Of a DNA stretch of 64,000 nucleotides, positions 35,681 to 47,718 are shown one piece after another. The DNA is taken from NCBI GenBank assembly GCA_034440575.1, contig JAOTOL010001625.1, positions 2,451,501 through 2,515,500 of the forward strand, read 5' to 3'. Each line of letters opens with the position of its first letter. Position 1 is the first letter of the stretch. Source of the stretch: Imbricaverruca yamaguchii (lineage: Eukaryota; Arthropoda; Thecostraca; Neoverrucidae). A program made the translations under genes and the position numbers. The notes beneath the pieces were generated by a model. It worked only from the letters and a program-made list of their open reading frames with translations. It did no database searches and was not told the origin of the DNA.

Positions 35681-35870
35681 CAAAATTCATTTTACTCTAG
35701 CTACTCTATTGGGATGATCATCCGTTCCTCATCAAATTACTTTTCAATTTTCTATCCAACACAAACCTGTTCCAAAATGTATAAAATGAATTAGTCAGCA
35801 TAATATAATACACATGTTCTCATTAACAGCACGAAATGGCCTGTGGAGGCAGAAGTGCCTATATTATCAA

Positions 35871-38800
35871 AATGTAAAATGACAAACTTTCATGGATATT
35901 TCGACAGATATTCTTCCGACCTGAGTGGACCATTGGTGGTATTGGTGACGTTCCATTCCACCGATAAATGCGACATAATGTATACAAATTATACGTTCCT
36001 ATCTGTTTCAAAGTATTCCTGAAACGCCCCGAAGGCGTGATCCGAAAAGGACCATGGTGTTGCACTGGGGCTGTGGTAGTCGGTTCCCTGAGACCTGAAG
36101 CGACTAGTCGGTGCGACAAGGCGTGAGCTACCGTGAGTTGCCGTGGTTTGACGCCCGCTCGGCAGCCGCACCACCGCCTCTGTAGCCATGTAGACGACGA
36201 TGCAGCACCATCAGACTGCTCCACAACACAGCTCGTGACGACGCCGGACCGGCCAGCTCCAAACGTCCAACGTTCACTTCGATCTCTTACGTGTTCGGCG
36301 TCCGGGTATTTTTGCCGGCCAAGTTGGGGAGCCGGCGGTGCGGACCGGCAAGTTTTCGCCGAGGACAGGCCGCGCCGTTGGCCCAGCTGGCGGAGGCGGC
36401 TCTGCGCCCACCGGCCGCCGCTTGCCGGACGGTCGTGACGCGTCCTCCCGACACGGGAGGTCAGCGCAGCACGTGCCACGTGGCGCGCCACGTGTGCCAC
36501 TGTGCAGCGACAGCGACGCTGCTCGCCGTCGCACCCACCGGCAAAGGTGGATGGATGCCTTTGGCCCCCGGCTGGGAAGGTCGGGACTGGTCCGATAGAG
36601 CCGGGACGAGCTGCCAGGACGGCCGTGTCGGTGCATTGTCCGCACTCGTTGTTGAACTCTCGGCTTGAAATTTTGAATTGAAATTGAAATGTTGAAATAT
36701 GTTGAACTCTCGGCTGACATTCTGCCGTTAAACTGGAATGTACGGGCTGGGGGTGGTGCCAGGGTTCACGCAATAACTTCTGTTGATCGTTGAACCCATA
36801 AAGGCACCCCACCAATAATTTGCATTTGTTTTTTTAAGTAATGTCCGCCTTCAGTGCAGGTACATATACAGTGCATTGGCACATTAGGTGTACACAAATT
36901 CGAACAAGTTAGAACAAAAAACCACGAATGGCAGGGGTTAGGGGTGCGTGCCATGGGTATGTACTTAAACAAGACCGATCAATATCATTGCTAAGCTAAC
37001 AAATTTCCGTTGTTGGAGTCATGGTCAGAAAGGTGCGCAAGCTGATTGGGTGACGCTAGCGGTGCTACAAAATTGATGTGACAGTATTAATGCTGGAAAC
37101 ATGAATTGGGCTAGTCCGCTAAAAGTCTGCCTGGCAGGTGGACACACCGAAGTAAGCAAGCTGAGAGAGGCCGGGTTGGCAAAAAAAAAGATATCGTTTG
37201 ATCGAAATCGACATTCCTATCAAGCATATGCGTCCCGTTCAAATTGTATCTGAAATAGAATATTAGCTCCTGATTTTACCACGACCTTCGCGAATTGAAT
37301 TCAGTGTTAGCGCACAGTGATAGGGAATGGTTGTTTTCGTATGTATCAGCTGAGTCACGTAACTTCACGGTTCAGTATTTACCCACAGCCCAACTTGTGG
37401 CCAATAATGTGACGTCATGTGTTTATGTGCATTCATAGTTTGTGCTGACTTTGGCTGTCATTGGGCCGTTCAGTGTCAACGATCGAAATGAATAACTAAA
37501 TATAGAACTGTCGATCTGTATTGTTGGCAGTGCCATATGTGCTGCGAGCCCGGCCGGTCGTCATGCGCTTATTGCCCGCCGGTGCTCAACCTGAGCATCG
37601 ACATGATTGGCAGGCGGTAAAGACCCGAGCCAGGCGGGCAAGTGGTGGCCGGCGGTGACCAATCGGACGTGTGTGGCCGGCGGCCGGCTGTTGCCGTGTC
37701 GACACACGGACAGCGGGGGGGGGGGGCACCCGAGCCCGGGCCGGCAGGTCTGTGTCGACGCTGTAGATCACATGCATGTGTGATGCCTGCTGTGTCCGAT
37801 GCGTGCTGTGTGGTGCGTGCTGTGTCCGATGCGAACGACGCAGTAATCCGACGTCAAATGCGATGCGTCAGCTTGCTTTGAGTCAGCTTGCTTGTGATGC
37901 GTCATCTTGCGCAAACGTTTCTGAGACGGTCGCCCGTGACCCGGAACGCCTAGCAAGACCAGACAGAACTTTGTTGGTTGTTTGGCACACTAAATTAAAT
38001 CAATAAATAAGTGTACATTGCATATGTGGTTTGCCGTTGCGGGAAGTTCCCGCTGAGACGCATGCATCACAGACGGGTAGGTCGAACGCTTCTCGGCGCT
38101 TTGCGTTGGGACCGTGACGGTTCCTGGTTAAGCGCCGTCAGGCATCAACCGGGATTAACCGACTTTTCCATTGCGATGATCATTGCCCACACGGAAGCCA
38201 ATTTCGTCCCTGGCAAGCTTGGCAGCTGCTGGGACGATGTCGTCACGAGATTTCCTCAGTGATCGCTGTGTGTTCAGTAGGCCGCTGCGCACGTGCACTT
38301 GTTCTGTGCCGTTAAAATGTAGCACTTGGAGTCGGGACTACGAGTGTGCGGGTAAAGTGGTAGATTGTTACTAGCTGAAACCAAATCGGGACAGATGGAG
38401 TTATGCATGACGCCTAGACAGACCTGTCTGATCTCCGTACCAATGGTAAGTTCAGATCCCAGGATCGCCGACAACGAGGTGTGAGGCTGGATTGTGCCGT
38501 CAGCATTTCGAGTTGCTAGGTTTTACTTTGCGTACACCTTTATGGATGTATATGTCTGTCTAATAAACGGGTTCACGGTTCCCTGTGGAAATACTGTCTT
38601 ATTTTTGCAGTAACTTGGCCATACCGACATTGGCTGACACAGCAGACATAGACCAATCATTATGTCACGCTTCTACTTGTACCCATTGCTACGGACAGAT
38701 CTAGGAAGGCCAAAGAACCATGCCCCTCTCCCCAGGAGGCTGCTTTTTGCCCAAAGGTGGTCTTAAAATGTCATGCCTCCGAAATGTAAGAATATTTTAT

Positions 38801-39246
38801 TTCATACAAATTGTTTTAAACAGACCGACACATGCTAGCTGTTCAAATCTGATGAGCTTTCTTAGATCGGAAAAAAAATTAATTCCCAAACACACACTTC
38901 TGGGGTCCGCCTCTCCCACTATGCAGAATCAGATCAAATGCATAATGCAAAGATGGATCCGATGCGAATGGAAGTGTTGCAAAATCCAGTGAACTTGTCC
39001 TTATATGTCCAGATTGTACGGCGGTGGTAGCACAATGGTCAGCTCAATTTTTGACCTCACGCGAACTCCGTCACTTCTAGGACAGCGTCCACGTGAGGTT
39101 GTGAGGCAGCAACAGTTGACCTGGTGTTGTTGGCTGTCGCCCCAGTCCTCCTGTATCAAGCCGTGGCCTTTACATGCAGCAGGCGTGTACTATCTGCATG
39201 GCCCAGTCGGCTAATATGCCTGTTTCAAATGTGGGGAGCTTCTGCC
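35871..39246. other. No recognisable gene
   Basis: Includes a GC-rich stretch (36060-36660) with long overlapping frames on several strands and phases, and a tgctgtg-rich stretch at 37780-37860. The 318-codon minus-strand frame over 35859-36815 has no recognisable domain and is composition-driven in my view. Confidence 0.4.
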
Positions 39247-39433
39247 CAGAGGCGTAGCCAAGGAAGTGCGTTCCCCTCCTCTAGCATAAAAAAAAACACT
39301 AAATCAACCTAGGACTTGACATTTTCATCTCGCAAATGCCTAAGTTTTCCGCGCGGAACCTTTCTCTGTTTCATCACATCTTTTGCCACACCCTCCACCC
39401 CCTCCACTGACGGAAATCCTGGCTGCGCCACTG
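39247..39433. mobile_element. hAT-like non-autonomous element (MITE), second copy
   Basis: Starts cagaggcgtagccaagga and ends tcctggctgcgccactg, imperfect inverted ends of the same type as the 14783 element. Flanks cttctgcc and cctctagc match at five of eight bases, again suggesting a decayed 8-bp duplication. The interior is unrelated to any coding sequence I recognise. Confidence 0.65.
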
Positions 39434-40739
39434 CCTCTAGCCGGCCAGACTTTTGCTCCGCCAGCGCCTACTCAGGAGATGGCGGCAGCTGGGCAGTGTT
39501 CGCCGCGCCACGAGATGAACGTCGATCGACCAGCGCCAGCGGCATCGAATTCACGAGCAAGATCTGCCTCGAAGGAGATCCTTCGGCCCGGCGGCACGCC
39601 CCGGGGGCACGGTCTCGCCTGGTGTCACTGGAGCAGTTTTCAGTTCGCCGGGACCCGAGAACTCGATGCAGCCGGGCCTGGTGCACAATGTGCACCAGCA
39701 CGGGATCTGACCGCAAACGCGAGAATAGGATTTTTTGCAGGGAATCCAAAAATTGATCCTCTGTCGTATATATACAGGCTATGTATCGGTGTGTGTCCGA
39801 TGAAAAATACCATTAAAGTACAAAGAAATAAGAACTTGCAGTAGGAAATCGCATTGGATGAATAGCTTTCAAAATCATCACGTTAAGTAATATTCCTGAA
39901 GTGAAAACAAATGCGCTTCGTCGTAGATACCGGCAGATCCGAAGACCAGGCTTCAGTGGGACCAAATCCGTTTGGAGTATGACCCGAAGAGTCCAAGGTG
40001 TCAATAATATGCCGCCTTCTTTCCACCGTTTTTTTAAAGAAAAAACTCGACTTCTCTGGGTCACCTTTCCCACTTTTGCCACGTCACCTTCGCCAATGCA
40101 TGAATAGAAACCTCTCTTCCGTTTTTCTAAGAGATAACGCGTCTTTGATAGACGCTTACAAACAAACATATCTGAACAAAATGTTGATCCATTTTTAAGA
40201 AATACTATATCTCTGATCGAAGATTATCGGTTTGCGGGGCCAATGTTAGCACACTCACCATTAAATCCGCTAGTGATTGCAGATCAATGGTGACTCGCCG
40301 AGGTTCTCATCAGTTGCGTAATGACAACGGGCTTGGTTGCCATGGACGCGGATTCCTGACAATAGTCAATGCGAATAGCTGTAACGGGGTATCCCGTTTA
40401 TAATTTTAGTTAGCTTATCCATACCAGATCTAATTTCCTGCCTATGGAGCATTTTGGCTCGGGCTAGCCAGAAACATTTCGATGTTCTTGCCCTAAACGT
40501 TTATTTTGACGCCTCGAATCCGACTAAGGATGGCATTTGTCCCGTGCTATTGCCGTGCCTCTCGAGATACGGGCCTTACTTCGACGTTGTGAGGTCACGA
40601 ATCCAATCGTAATTAAAGTCATCACTGGTCAGGTCATGTCAGGTCACATCGAGTTTATGCTCTACAAACAGTGCCCGATATTGCCATGTTGACTTTATCG
40701 ACAAGACATTATCTTCACCCGCGATCCTTTCCAGTATTC
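39434..40739. other. No recognisable gene; possible decayed dispersed repeat
   Basis: The stretch 40430-40660 contains ctcgaatccgactaagga, gccgtgcctctcgagatacg and a gtcaggtcatgtcaggtcac tail, whose layout recalls the 361-bp repeat and the 4750-4870 stretch. Otherwise nothing is supported. Confidence 0.4.
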
Positions 40740-40743
40740 TTAT

Positions 40744-40890
40744 GAACGTTGTCACCTACCCTGAACGTGGAAACGTGGAACGTGGAAGACCAGACAGTCA
40801 CCTACCCTGAACGTGGAAGACCAGACAGTCACCTACCCTGAACGTGGAAGACCAGACAGTCACCTACCCTGAACGTGGAAGACCAGACAG
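40744..40890. repeat. 31-bp tandem repeat, about 4.5 units
   Basis: gtcacctaccctgaacgtgg plus aagaccagaca repeats four times almost perfectly. The first unit carries a small internal expansion (aacgtgg repeated three times). Confidence 0.95.
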
Positions 40891-42755
40891 TTGTGCCAGC
40901 GCCTGTGCCAAGAACCGTTGTGCCCGGCTTTCCATGTTTCAACGCGACTCGATATGCCATTCTGATGCAACATAGATCCAGCCGAATTTATTTGGCTCGG
41001 TGGAGTGTAACGTGGAGCGCGGCCCAGGTCATCTGTCTCAGCTTCATCTAGCCCGCCGCACCCATCACGCCAACTGGAGCCGAACCTGGGGCGCCGTATC
41101 TGTTCAGGCACTCGACTATTGTATTGTCACTTTTATTTCATGCGTTCGCCGAATATCATTTGCAAAGCATCAGCCGCGAACGGTGTGCTGGTTACATCGG
41201 CGGCGGTTCGCTCAAATCCCTGCCAATCAAGATATGCAAACAGGCAACTGGCTCTTTCATCATTGTGTGGGCCGTGTTGCGATGTGTGAGTCGCGAATAT
41301 CGGACGAGCCGACCCGCGCGAGTGGAACATTGCGGACAATGATGCCGACCGTGGGCGCTATCACCGCTGGGATGTCAAGCACGAGACCCTGCCCAGCTTT
41401 CATGTGCTTAGCCATCTTAATTATCACATAGACACGTGCAATGACATGTGCAAGACATGTGCAAGACATGTGCAAGAGGGTTCGCCCCACGGAATGCCAC
41501 CTCACTGGGAGCAATTCCAAGACTGCATGATAACCTGTGGCAGTACAAAACGCCGAACACCGATGCATGCCTATTGGTGTTGGGTGTCGGGTCGGATAAC
41601 TTGTGACGACACAAGGAGAAACAGACAACTGCTGAGACTATATTAGGTGGTTACTTTGAACAGAGATCTGGCGTTCACTGCTTGTTTTTTGTGGATGTGT
41701 TCTCTTTGGAAAACGCTTAGCGTGCTGCGAAAATTATGTGTCATTTATAGGATGGTCTCATTTTATGGAGATCACGGTGGGACTAAGATGACATTGCACT
41801 GGACCTTGATGGCATTGCGTAGGCCAAACATACATTGCAACACTTCTAATGGGTGTCGCTTACATTAGAGGGTATCTGTCCATAAAATGCATATTAAACG
41901 TCTTCGGTCTGATTCGAAAAAGTTGCTCTTTGTAATCAGCTACTTCCACCTCGAATATTCCGCATTCATGCCCTACATGAAATGCCCCGCACAAAACCAT
42001 GCGGAATGCCAGTCCATGGAAGTACGAAAAGCGTTCCGTCAAGCCTGCATTATATTTATTAACATAATTGTGCCACGCGGAATCCGCTTACCACCGATTT
42101 GCAGCCAATGTGCATGCTGTTAAATGTATAATAGTCGTTGTGTTTCTGTCGTAAGCTGCCTCCTACCACGTGACGCTTATCTCGGTCAGGAGCGGATGCA
42201 GGGGAAGGGCACTGGGGGCATGTGCCCGCATGCAAAGGTGGCGCCCCAGCTGAGGCGGCACACCTTACGGAAGGCTGCAATGCATACCACCTCTCACTCA
42301 ACACATTTTTCAGTCACACATGCCCTTTTGAGAGGCAACGGCACCTGTGTAGTGCCGTGCACCCCTCCCAGCAACACAGTCTGTTCAGCGTGACGCCCCT
42401 CAGGCGCCCAAACGGCGCCTCCGAAGACGCACTTCTGAACAATAATGCGCTCCCTCATGATAATTCCTGGATCCGACCCTGATCTTAACAATCCATCAGG
42501 CTCGGTGAGGCCAGGAAGGCTGCGTTGTGCGGCATCAGAATGAGACAGACAAGTCATTACGGCCGCAATGCAGCTGCGCTAGCGGCGTGGTGTGATGAAA
42601 TTGTGATTGGCACCGTGCCACGGCTGTTTACAATTTCAGGAGAACGTAATGACTGCGAGCACTGCTATAAATCATCCAGCAGCTTCCATGGATCAACTTG
42701 AAAAGTTATGTGACTCCTGTCTTCCATTCTTTCTTTCCTTAATCTCTCTACCACT
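40891..42755. other. No recognisable gene
   Basis: Overlapping frames on both strands at 41000-41630 lack any recognisable domain. A short acatgtgcaag triplication lies at about 41442-41475. Confidence 0.4.
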
Positions 42756-43285
42756 CTCCATCTCCGTCTCTGTCTCTGTCTCTGTCTCTGTCTCTGTCTC
42801 TGTCTCTGTCTCTGTCTCTGTCTCTGTCTCTGTCTCTGTCTCTGTCTCTGTCTCTGTCTCTGTCTCTGTCTCTGTCTCTGTCTCTGTCTCTGTCTCTGTC
42901 TCTGTCTCTGTCTCTGTCTCTGTCTCTGTCTCTGTCTCTGTCTCTGTCTCTGTCTCCGTCTCCGTCTCCGTCTCCGTCTCCGTCTCCGTCTCCGTCTCCG
43001 TCTCCGTCTCCGTCTCCGTCTCCGTCTCCGTCTCCGTCTCCGTCTCCGTCTCCGTCTCCGTCTCCGTCTCCGTCTCCGTCTCCGTCTCAGAGACGGAGAC
43101 AGAGACGGTCTCTGTCTCTGTCTCTGTCTCTGTCTATGTCTCCATCTCCATCTCCATCTCCATCTCCATCTCCATCTCCATCTCCATCTCCATCTCCATC
43201 TCCATCTCTGTCCGTGTTTATATATCCATATCCGTATTTGTCTGCATATCCGTCTCTGTCTCTGTATCCGTCTCCGTCCCGTCTC
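42756..43285. repeat. Hexanucleotide array in blocks
   Basis: TCTCTG units (about 42768-42954) change abruptly to TCTCCG (about 42955-43087). A 19-bp inverted block (43089-43107) follows, then TCTCTG, then TCTCCA (43140-43207), and finally a degraded mix. Each block is internally near-perfect. The Ser-Val frame of 227 codons is an artefact. Confidence 0.97.
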
Positions 43286-43570
43286 TCTGAAACCATGTCG
43301 CTAACAACCTGATTCAGCATGCCTGGGCCCAGCTTCATCAATCTGCATTAAATTGTAATTTGCAAATAAAAAGCACAACTTCAAATCACGTTTAACGCTT
43401 TTGCCAGTTTCACCAATAAAATACGTACGTTGAAAATAATGTGGTTTGAATAATGAATTTATACGAACCTACGTATACGTCACATACCAGCAATTGTCAA
43501 TGGATAATAAGAAATATGGCACATGCATAAATGCTCCACATTGTTTCAAATCTTTATGTTACCATGGGTG
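43286..43570. other. No recognisable feature
   Basis: AT-rich spacer between the hexanucleotide array and the inverted-repeat element. Confidence 0.4.
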
Positions 43571-43762
43571 CATCAGTATCCTATGATAACCTTCCCTCGA
43601 TGATTCGAAGAAGAAGAAAAAAAACAGTCGAAAGTTGCTTGTTCTTGGTGTATACAACCCTTCGTCAAACTACACAAAAAGCAATTGGAACTAATTGTCA
43701 AATTCTCACTGCCATATATGTCGATGTCGAATCATCGAGGAAGTCATCATAGGATACTGATG
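43571..43762. mobile_element. MITE or foldback element with about 37-bp inverted ends
   Basis: The left end, catcagtatcctatgat followed by aaccttccctcgatgattcg (43571-43608), is mirrored at 43727-43762. Seventeen outer bases are identical and the inner half has only small indels and two substitutions. About 118 bp of AT-rich non-coding DNA lies between. A target-site duplication is not obvious, so the superfamily is not assigned. Confidence 0.8.
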
Positions 43763-44778
43763 AAATAATATTTTCCTCGCCAGAACGCTAAATGACGCAC
43801 AGTAATTTATATTACTAGGGGTTGACTTAATACGTTTCTTCTTCATTTTGATAGCTGTCTGAAATTATTCAGAGCCAGTTCACTAATAACAACATACTTG
43901 GCTGCTATTGGTAACCGCAGAAGACAAGTAAGATGCTTGACACACATTGTCAGATATATTTAATAAATGTTATTCTTGCTAAATCATTTTTTCATACAAT
44001 TTATTGACACATGTTAGATACAAATCATATTAATTCAGTGTAAACATTGGTCAGAAAACATTGATGGTTTGTGTAACCAAGGCAACTAGATGTCTAGCAA
44101 GCCATTGATAGCAATGTTTCATTCATTATCATTAGTAGCCGGTTTTTTTTTGTTACTGCTTACTACTTACTACTCTAACATAAGTTATAATTTACTACTT
44201 ACTACTTTACTCTGTTTCATAGCAAAGTTGTACATTGTAAACACGTCTTAGTAAGTTTTCGTCAGTAGTAAATGCGCCGAGTTGGATACGTGCGTCGCAT
44301 TTGTCACGATGTAAACAAACAAATTCCCTTCAAGACTTCCTGAAAACATGATATTTACGTATTTTCTGTCACGGTAGTTGTCAAGTTGTTGGAAAATGCA
44401 TGCATAAATCGTAATATTTAACCAATGTAAAAGCAAATGCAATTGTACGGAAAATTTGTTAAATGTAGGCTAAGACAGTTTCAGCTCAGATCAATGAAGC
44501 AAACGAGAGCAAGCGTGAACATGAATCGCTAATTGGCATGTTCAGGCACCTTTTTTACTTGCTTGTGCAGAAGAAGAAAAATATCCCGGACAGCTCAACA
44601 CGAAAAAGCGGTCATCATGTTCCCAAGTGGATAGAATAAAGATGGTGGGAGTAGGGGCATTGAGCGGGAGTGAGATGAATGGACACAGGCCCCTGTTTGT
44701 ATGGGTAAGTGGGTCTATACTGTTTGGAAAACTTGTTGAACAGGAGATAGGTCTTCATTTACAAAGTCCCGAAGATAA

Positions 44779-44779
<1 letters not shown>
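43763..44779. other. No recognisable gene
   Basis: AT-rich sequence with a (TACT)-like patch at 44155-44215. Confidence 0.4.

Positions 44780-44847
<68 letters not shown>
44780..44847. repeat. (AT)n microsatellite
   Basis: An almost perfect alternating AT tract of about 68 bp. Confidence 0.97.
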
Positions 44848-44850
<3 letters not shown>

Positions 44851-44907
44851 CTCCAAGGGGTCCCCAGACGTGCGCGGAGCGCACCCAAAGGCCAATAATG
44901 TCGTGGC

Positions 44908-44940
44908 TTCCAACACGTGGCTTCGTGCCACGTGTTGGAA
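44908..44940. repeat. Perfect 14-bp-arm hairpin
   Basis: ttccaacacgtggc, loop ttcgt, then gccacgtgttggaa. Each arm contains the palindromic E-box-like word cacgtg. It lies about 60 bp after the (AT)n tract. Confidence 0.9.
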
Positions 44941-45949
44941 AAGATTATGCAGCTTGGACTGGTACCACCGAACACAACCATAAAATCAAAGTATGGGCTG
45001 TACTCCAACCAACTGACAAAGCATCCAGAAATGCTAGCATCCGTACTAATTGTGATTTGCTCTTGCATCAATAGTAGCGCTTCGTGTCGCACACAGAAGG
45101 GAACGCGGCCTTCATTATGGAAGCCAAATGATCGCAGCGAACGAGAAGCCACGAGAAAATACGCCCTCAGCTCACGTCAAACGCCGCCTGGGTTGTTAAC
45201 ATATCCTGTTAGAACATGAATCAGACAGATACTGATATTGACAGCACACGATGCTGATATTCTTGGACATCCCACCTGCTTTACATTGACTCAGGCCCCC
45301 ACAGAGCACCAGAGCACCACTTTAACGGCTTGATTACTTCCGCCAGTTCACCTTCCTGTAACTGACTGCGACTGCGGTAGCTACAAGGAATTGCACGAGC
45401 GGGAAAAAACGAGCGTTGCGCGTGGCCGCTGACACATGGGCGCTTCAGCTGTATTTTGATTGTTGTAGCATCAGCTGATCGACTGAGTGAAATAGCCACA
45501 TCAAACTTCGCCAAGGCCATGTGGACCAGGGGTGGGTACAGGGGTCACTTGGAGCATGTGCCCCCACCCATGGCGTCTCTTCGGACGGGAAATCGTCTCG
45601 TACCGTCCACGGGCTTATTTGCCAAAGGTACCTCTTTGAGAGGAAAATGGGTCCTTTTGATACGGAACGGCACCCTTCAGTATGCCTGAGTTCATCTTTC
45701 CCGCTTGGCGAATTTTCCGCCGAAAGCGCCCTTCCGAGAAAATGCACACCCTCATCAGCTAACCTACGGAGTCAGGAGATATCTATCACCATGAATACAA
45801 ACTACTTGCCTTTCATTTTGCAAAAACAGCAGTATAAGCTCTTACCGAAATCCAGATTCATGTTCACGGGTGGCATGAATCTCCGTGGCCTTCGTCCCCT
45901 CCTATTTTCACCATCTATATGTTTAATAGTCAGCTTATTTTAATGTCCA
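44941..45949. other. No recognisable feature
   Basis: Short frames only. A gcatgtgccccca word at about 45556 resembles G/C-run ends seen elsewhere in the window but has no partner. Confidence 0.4.
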
Positions 45950-46671
45950 TTAACACGCGCCCTGGAGGGGGGGGGCGAAATTCGCCCACTCCTCCGGTTC
46001 TTCGTAGATCACTCCAGATTTTACCGGCCGATATACGCCATTGTTTGTGTACCTGCTTATAAATGACCGGCGCGTTGTTTAAAGTAAGTAAAATTGAAAT
46101 CGACCGAACGTTTTTCGAGTTAGGGGTCGCTAAGTAAAAACAATTCAAGCGCCAGACCACAAATATCGGCGATGATGCGCTTCCCGTATATTGGGAAAAA
46201 TGAAGTGTTCTTGGCAAAACTAGCGACTTGTTTGGTGTACATTGTTATGCTATATTAATTCAAAGTCATGTCAGGTCACCGAGGTCAAGTCAGGTAAAGC
46301 TTATGACAGGTTAACACATGCCCTGGTGGGGGATGGCGAAATCCGCCCACCCCTCCGATTTTTCGTACATAACTCCATATTGTACCGGCCGATATTCGCC
46401 ATTTTTCCGTACCTACTTGGAAATGATCGGTGCATTGCTTAAAGTAAGAAAAATGAAAATCGACCGAGAACTTTTTAAGTTAGAGGCCGTTAAAGTAAAA
46501 ACAATTCGTAGCGCAAAACCACAAAAATCGGCGCTGATGCGCCTCCCGTATATTGGCAAAAGGGAACTGTTCTTGACTATACTAGAGACTTGTTTCATGC
46601 ATTTTGTTATGCTATGTAATTTAAAAGTCATGTTAGGTCCCGAAATCATGTCAGGTCAAGTTCATGACAGG
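45950..46671 (+). repeat. 361-bp repeat, tandem copies B and C
   Basis: Copy B is 45950-46310 and copy C is 46311-46671. Both begin ttaacac followed by a gccctgg word and end in gacagg. Each is exactly 361 bp long, the same as copy A 26 kb away. C is closer to A than B is (taaagtaaaaacaattcg and tattggcaaaagggaactg are intact in A and C). Confidence 0.92.
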
Positions 46672-46758
46672 TTAATGGAGCCAAACTTGGTCAACTGGAA
46701 GGCTGTCATAAATGCAAATGACTGTCATGCGATTGATATCACTTTGTGTGTTACTCCC

Positions 46759-46759
<1 letters not shown>

Positions 46760-46789
<30 letters not shown>

Positions 46790-46872
46790 TCTCTTTCTCT
46801 TTCTCTTTCTCTTTCTCTTTCTCTTTCTCTGTCTCTCTCACTCTCTCTCTCTCACTCTCTCTCTCTCTCCCA
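46760..46872. repeat. CT-rich microsatellite
   Basis: CT dinucleotides, then a TTTCTC hexanucleotide block (46781-46830), then CT again. Confidence 0.95.
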
Positions 46873-47718
46873 ATTTCATCGTTGCCACATTTTTAGGTCG
46901 CATCGGGTCTTCAAGCCTGGTGCCGGGCGCGTGGGTCCACCGTCAAGCCTGGTCCACCGTCTCCACCACTAACACCGCGTACCCTACTACCACGGACAGG
47001 ACGACTTCGCCACCCCGGAGGCCTTCTTCCCTCCCCCTGCTCCATCACCCCATGTGCATTTCCATCCACATTCTCCGCCAGTGCCTCACAGCCCTACCCC
47101 TCTCTACCTTTGCTGCCGATGCTCCTATCGCCGCCACCACCACCGACAACACTACCACCAACACCACCGCCAACACGAACGCCAACACTAACGCCACCAT
47201 CGCCACAGATAACGGTACAGATTCATTTTCCTCTTTCGACCTGAATTTAACAAACATCTTGTTTGGGAAGGAGCCCGGTCGGCAGGATGCTTTGTCGAGA
47301 TCAAACACGCTCTTATCGGAGCACGATCGACGCCCGCCGTCAACAAGCCAGAAGAACGGCAGAAATGTCCAGGGTTTGAGCAGAAGACAAGCATGTAGCA
47401 GCAGAAGAAGTGAAGACACCAAGAGCTCCAGAGGCCCTAAAGAAGCACTCCTGCGACTCTAGAAGGAAAACCTCCTACACCAAATCCCGACTTCTCCCTG
47501 TCTCCCATCTAACCTTCACCCCCTGGAGGAAACTTAGCGCAATGGCCCACTGTCTTGGGCCATTGCGCCCGGAGCGGGGACCAGAGAGCGAAAGTTCGGT
47601 ACAGGGTGCAACGAATCCGGGTAGTTTTTCAGTCAGGAGGGACAATTGCGAGGGGTGGGACCGAACCCTTACACACTATGGCGTCCATCGCCACCACACA
47701 AGGAAAGAGCCCCCCCCA
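46873..47718. other. Unrecognised C-rich segment
   Basis: Pro/Thr-coding, C-rich sequence directly after the CT tract, with an acaccaccgccaacacgaac-like repeat at 47140-47200. The layout recalls a retrotransposon leader plus gag start, but no zinc knuckle or conserved ORF1 motif is seen. A 13-bp-arm hairpin (gcgcaatggccca, loop ctgtct) is at 47537-47568. Confidence 0.3.

Larger units (their letters stand above)
30600..35870 (+). mobile_element. Near-full-length but dead non-LTR retrotransposon
   Basis: The order is ORF1 with zinc knuckles, endonuclease start, RT, RNase H and C-terminal region, all on the plus strand over about 5.2 kb. It is a different family from the 11.8-kb element: it is AT-richer in ORF2 and its motifs differ. 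Defects include frameshifts in ORF1, loss of most of the endonuclease, several RT stops, an LTR-like insert at about 33790-34345 and many stops in the C-terminus. Both ends are approximate. Confidence 0.88.

Noticed and set aside
35859..36815. 318-codon minus-strand frame
   Set aside because: It lies in GC-rich DNA, overlaps long frames in other phases, starts in the tail of a dead retroelement and has no recognisable domain.
39010..39060. tggtagcacaatggtcagc as a tRNA or SINE head
   Set aside because: It has an A-box-like word, but no B-box follows at the right distance and no tail or duplication was found.
41000..41628. Overlapping plus and minus frames of 120-140 codons
   Set aside because: No conserved motif, and both strands are equally open, as expected for GC-richer non-coding DNA.
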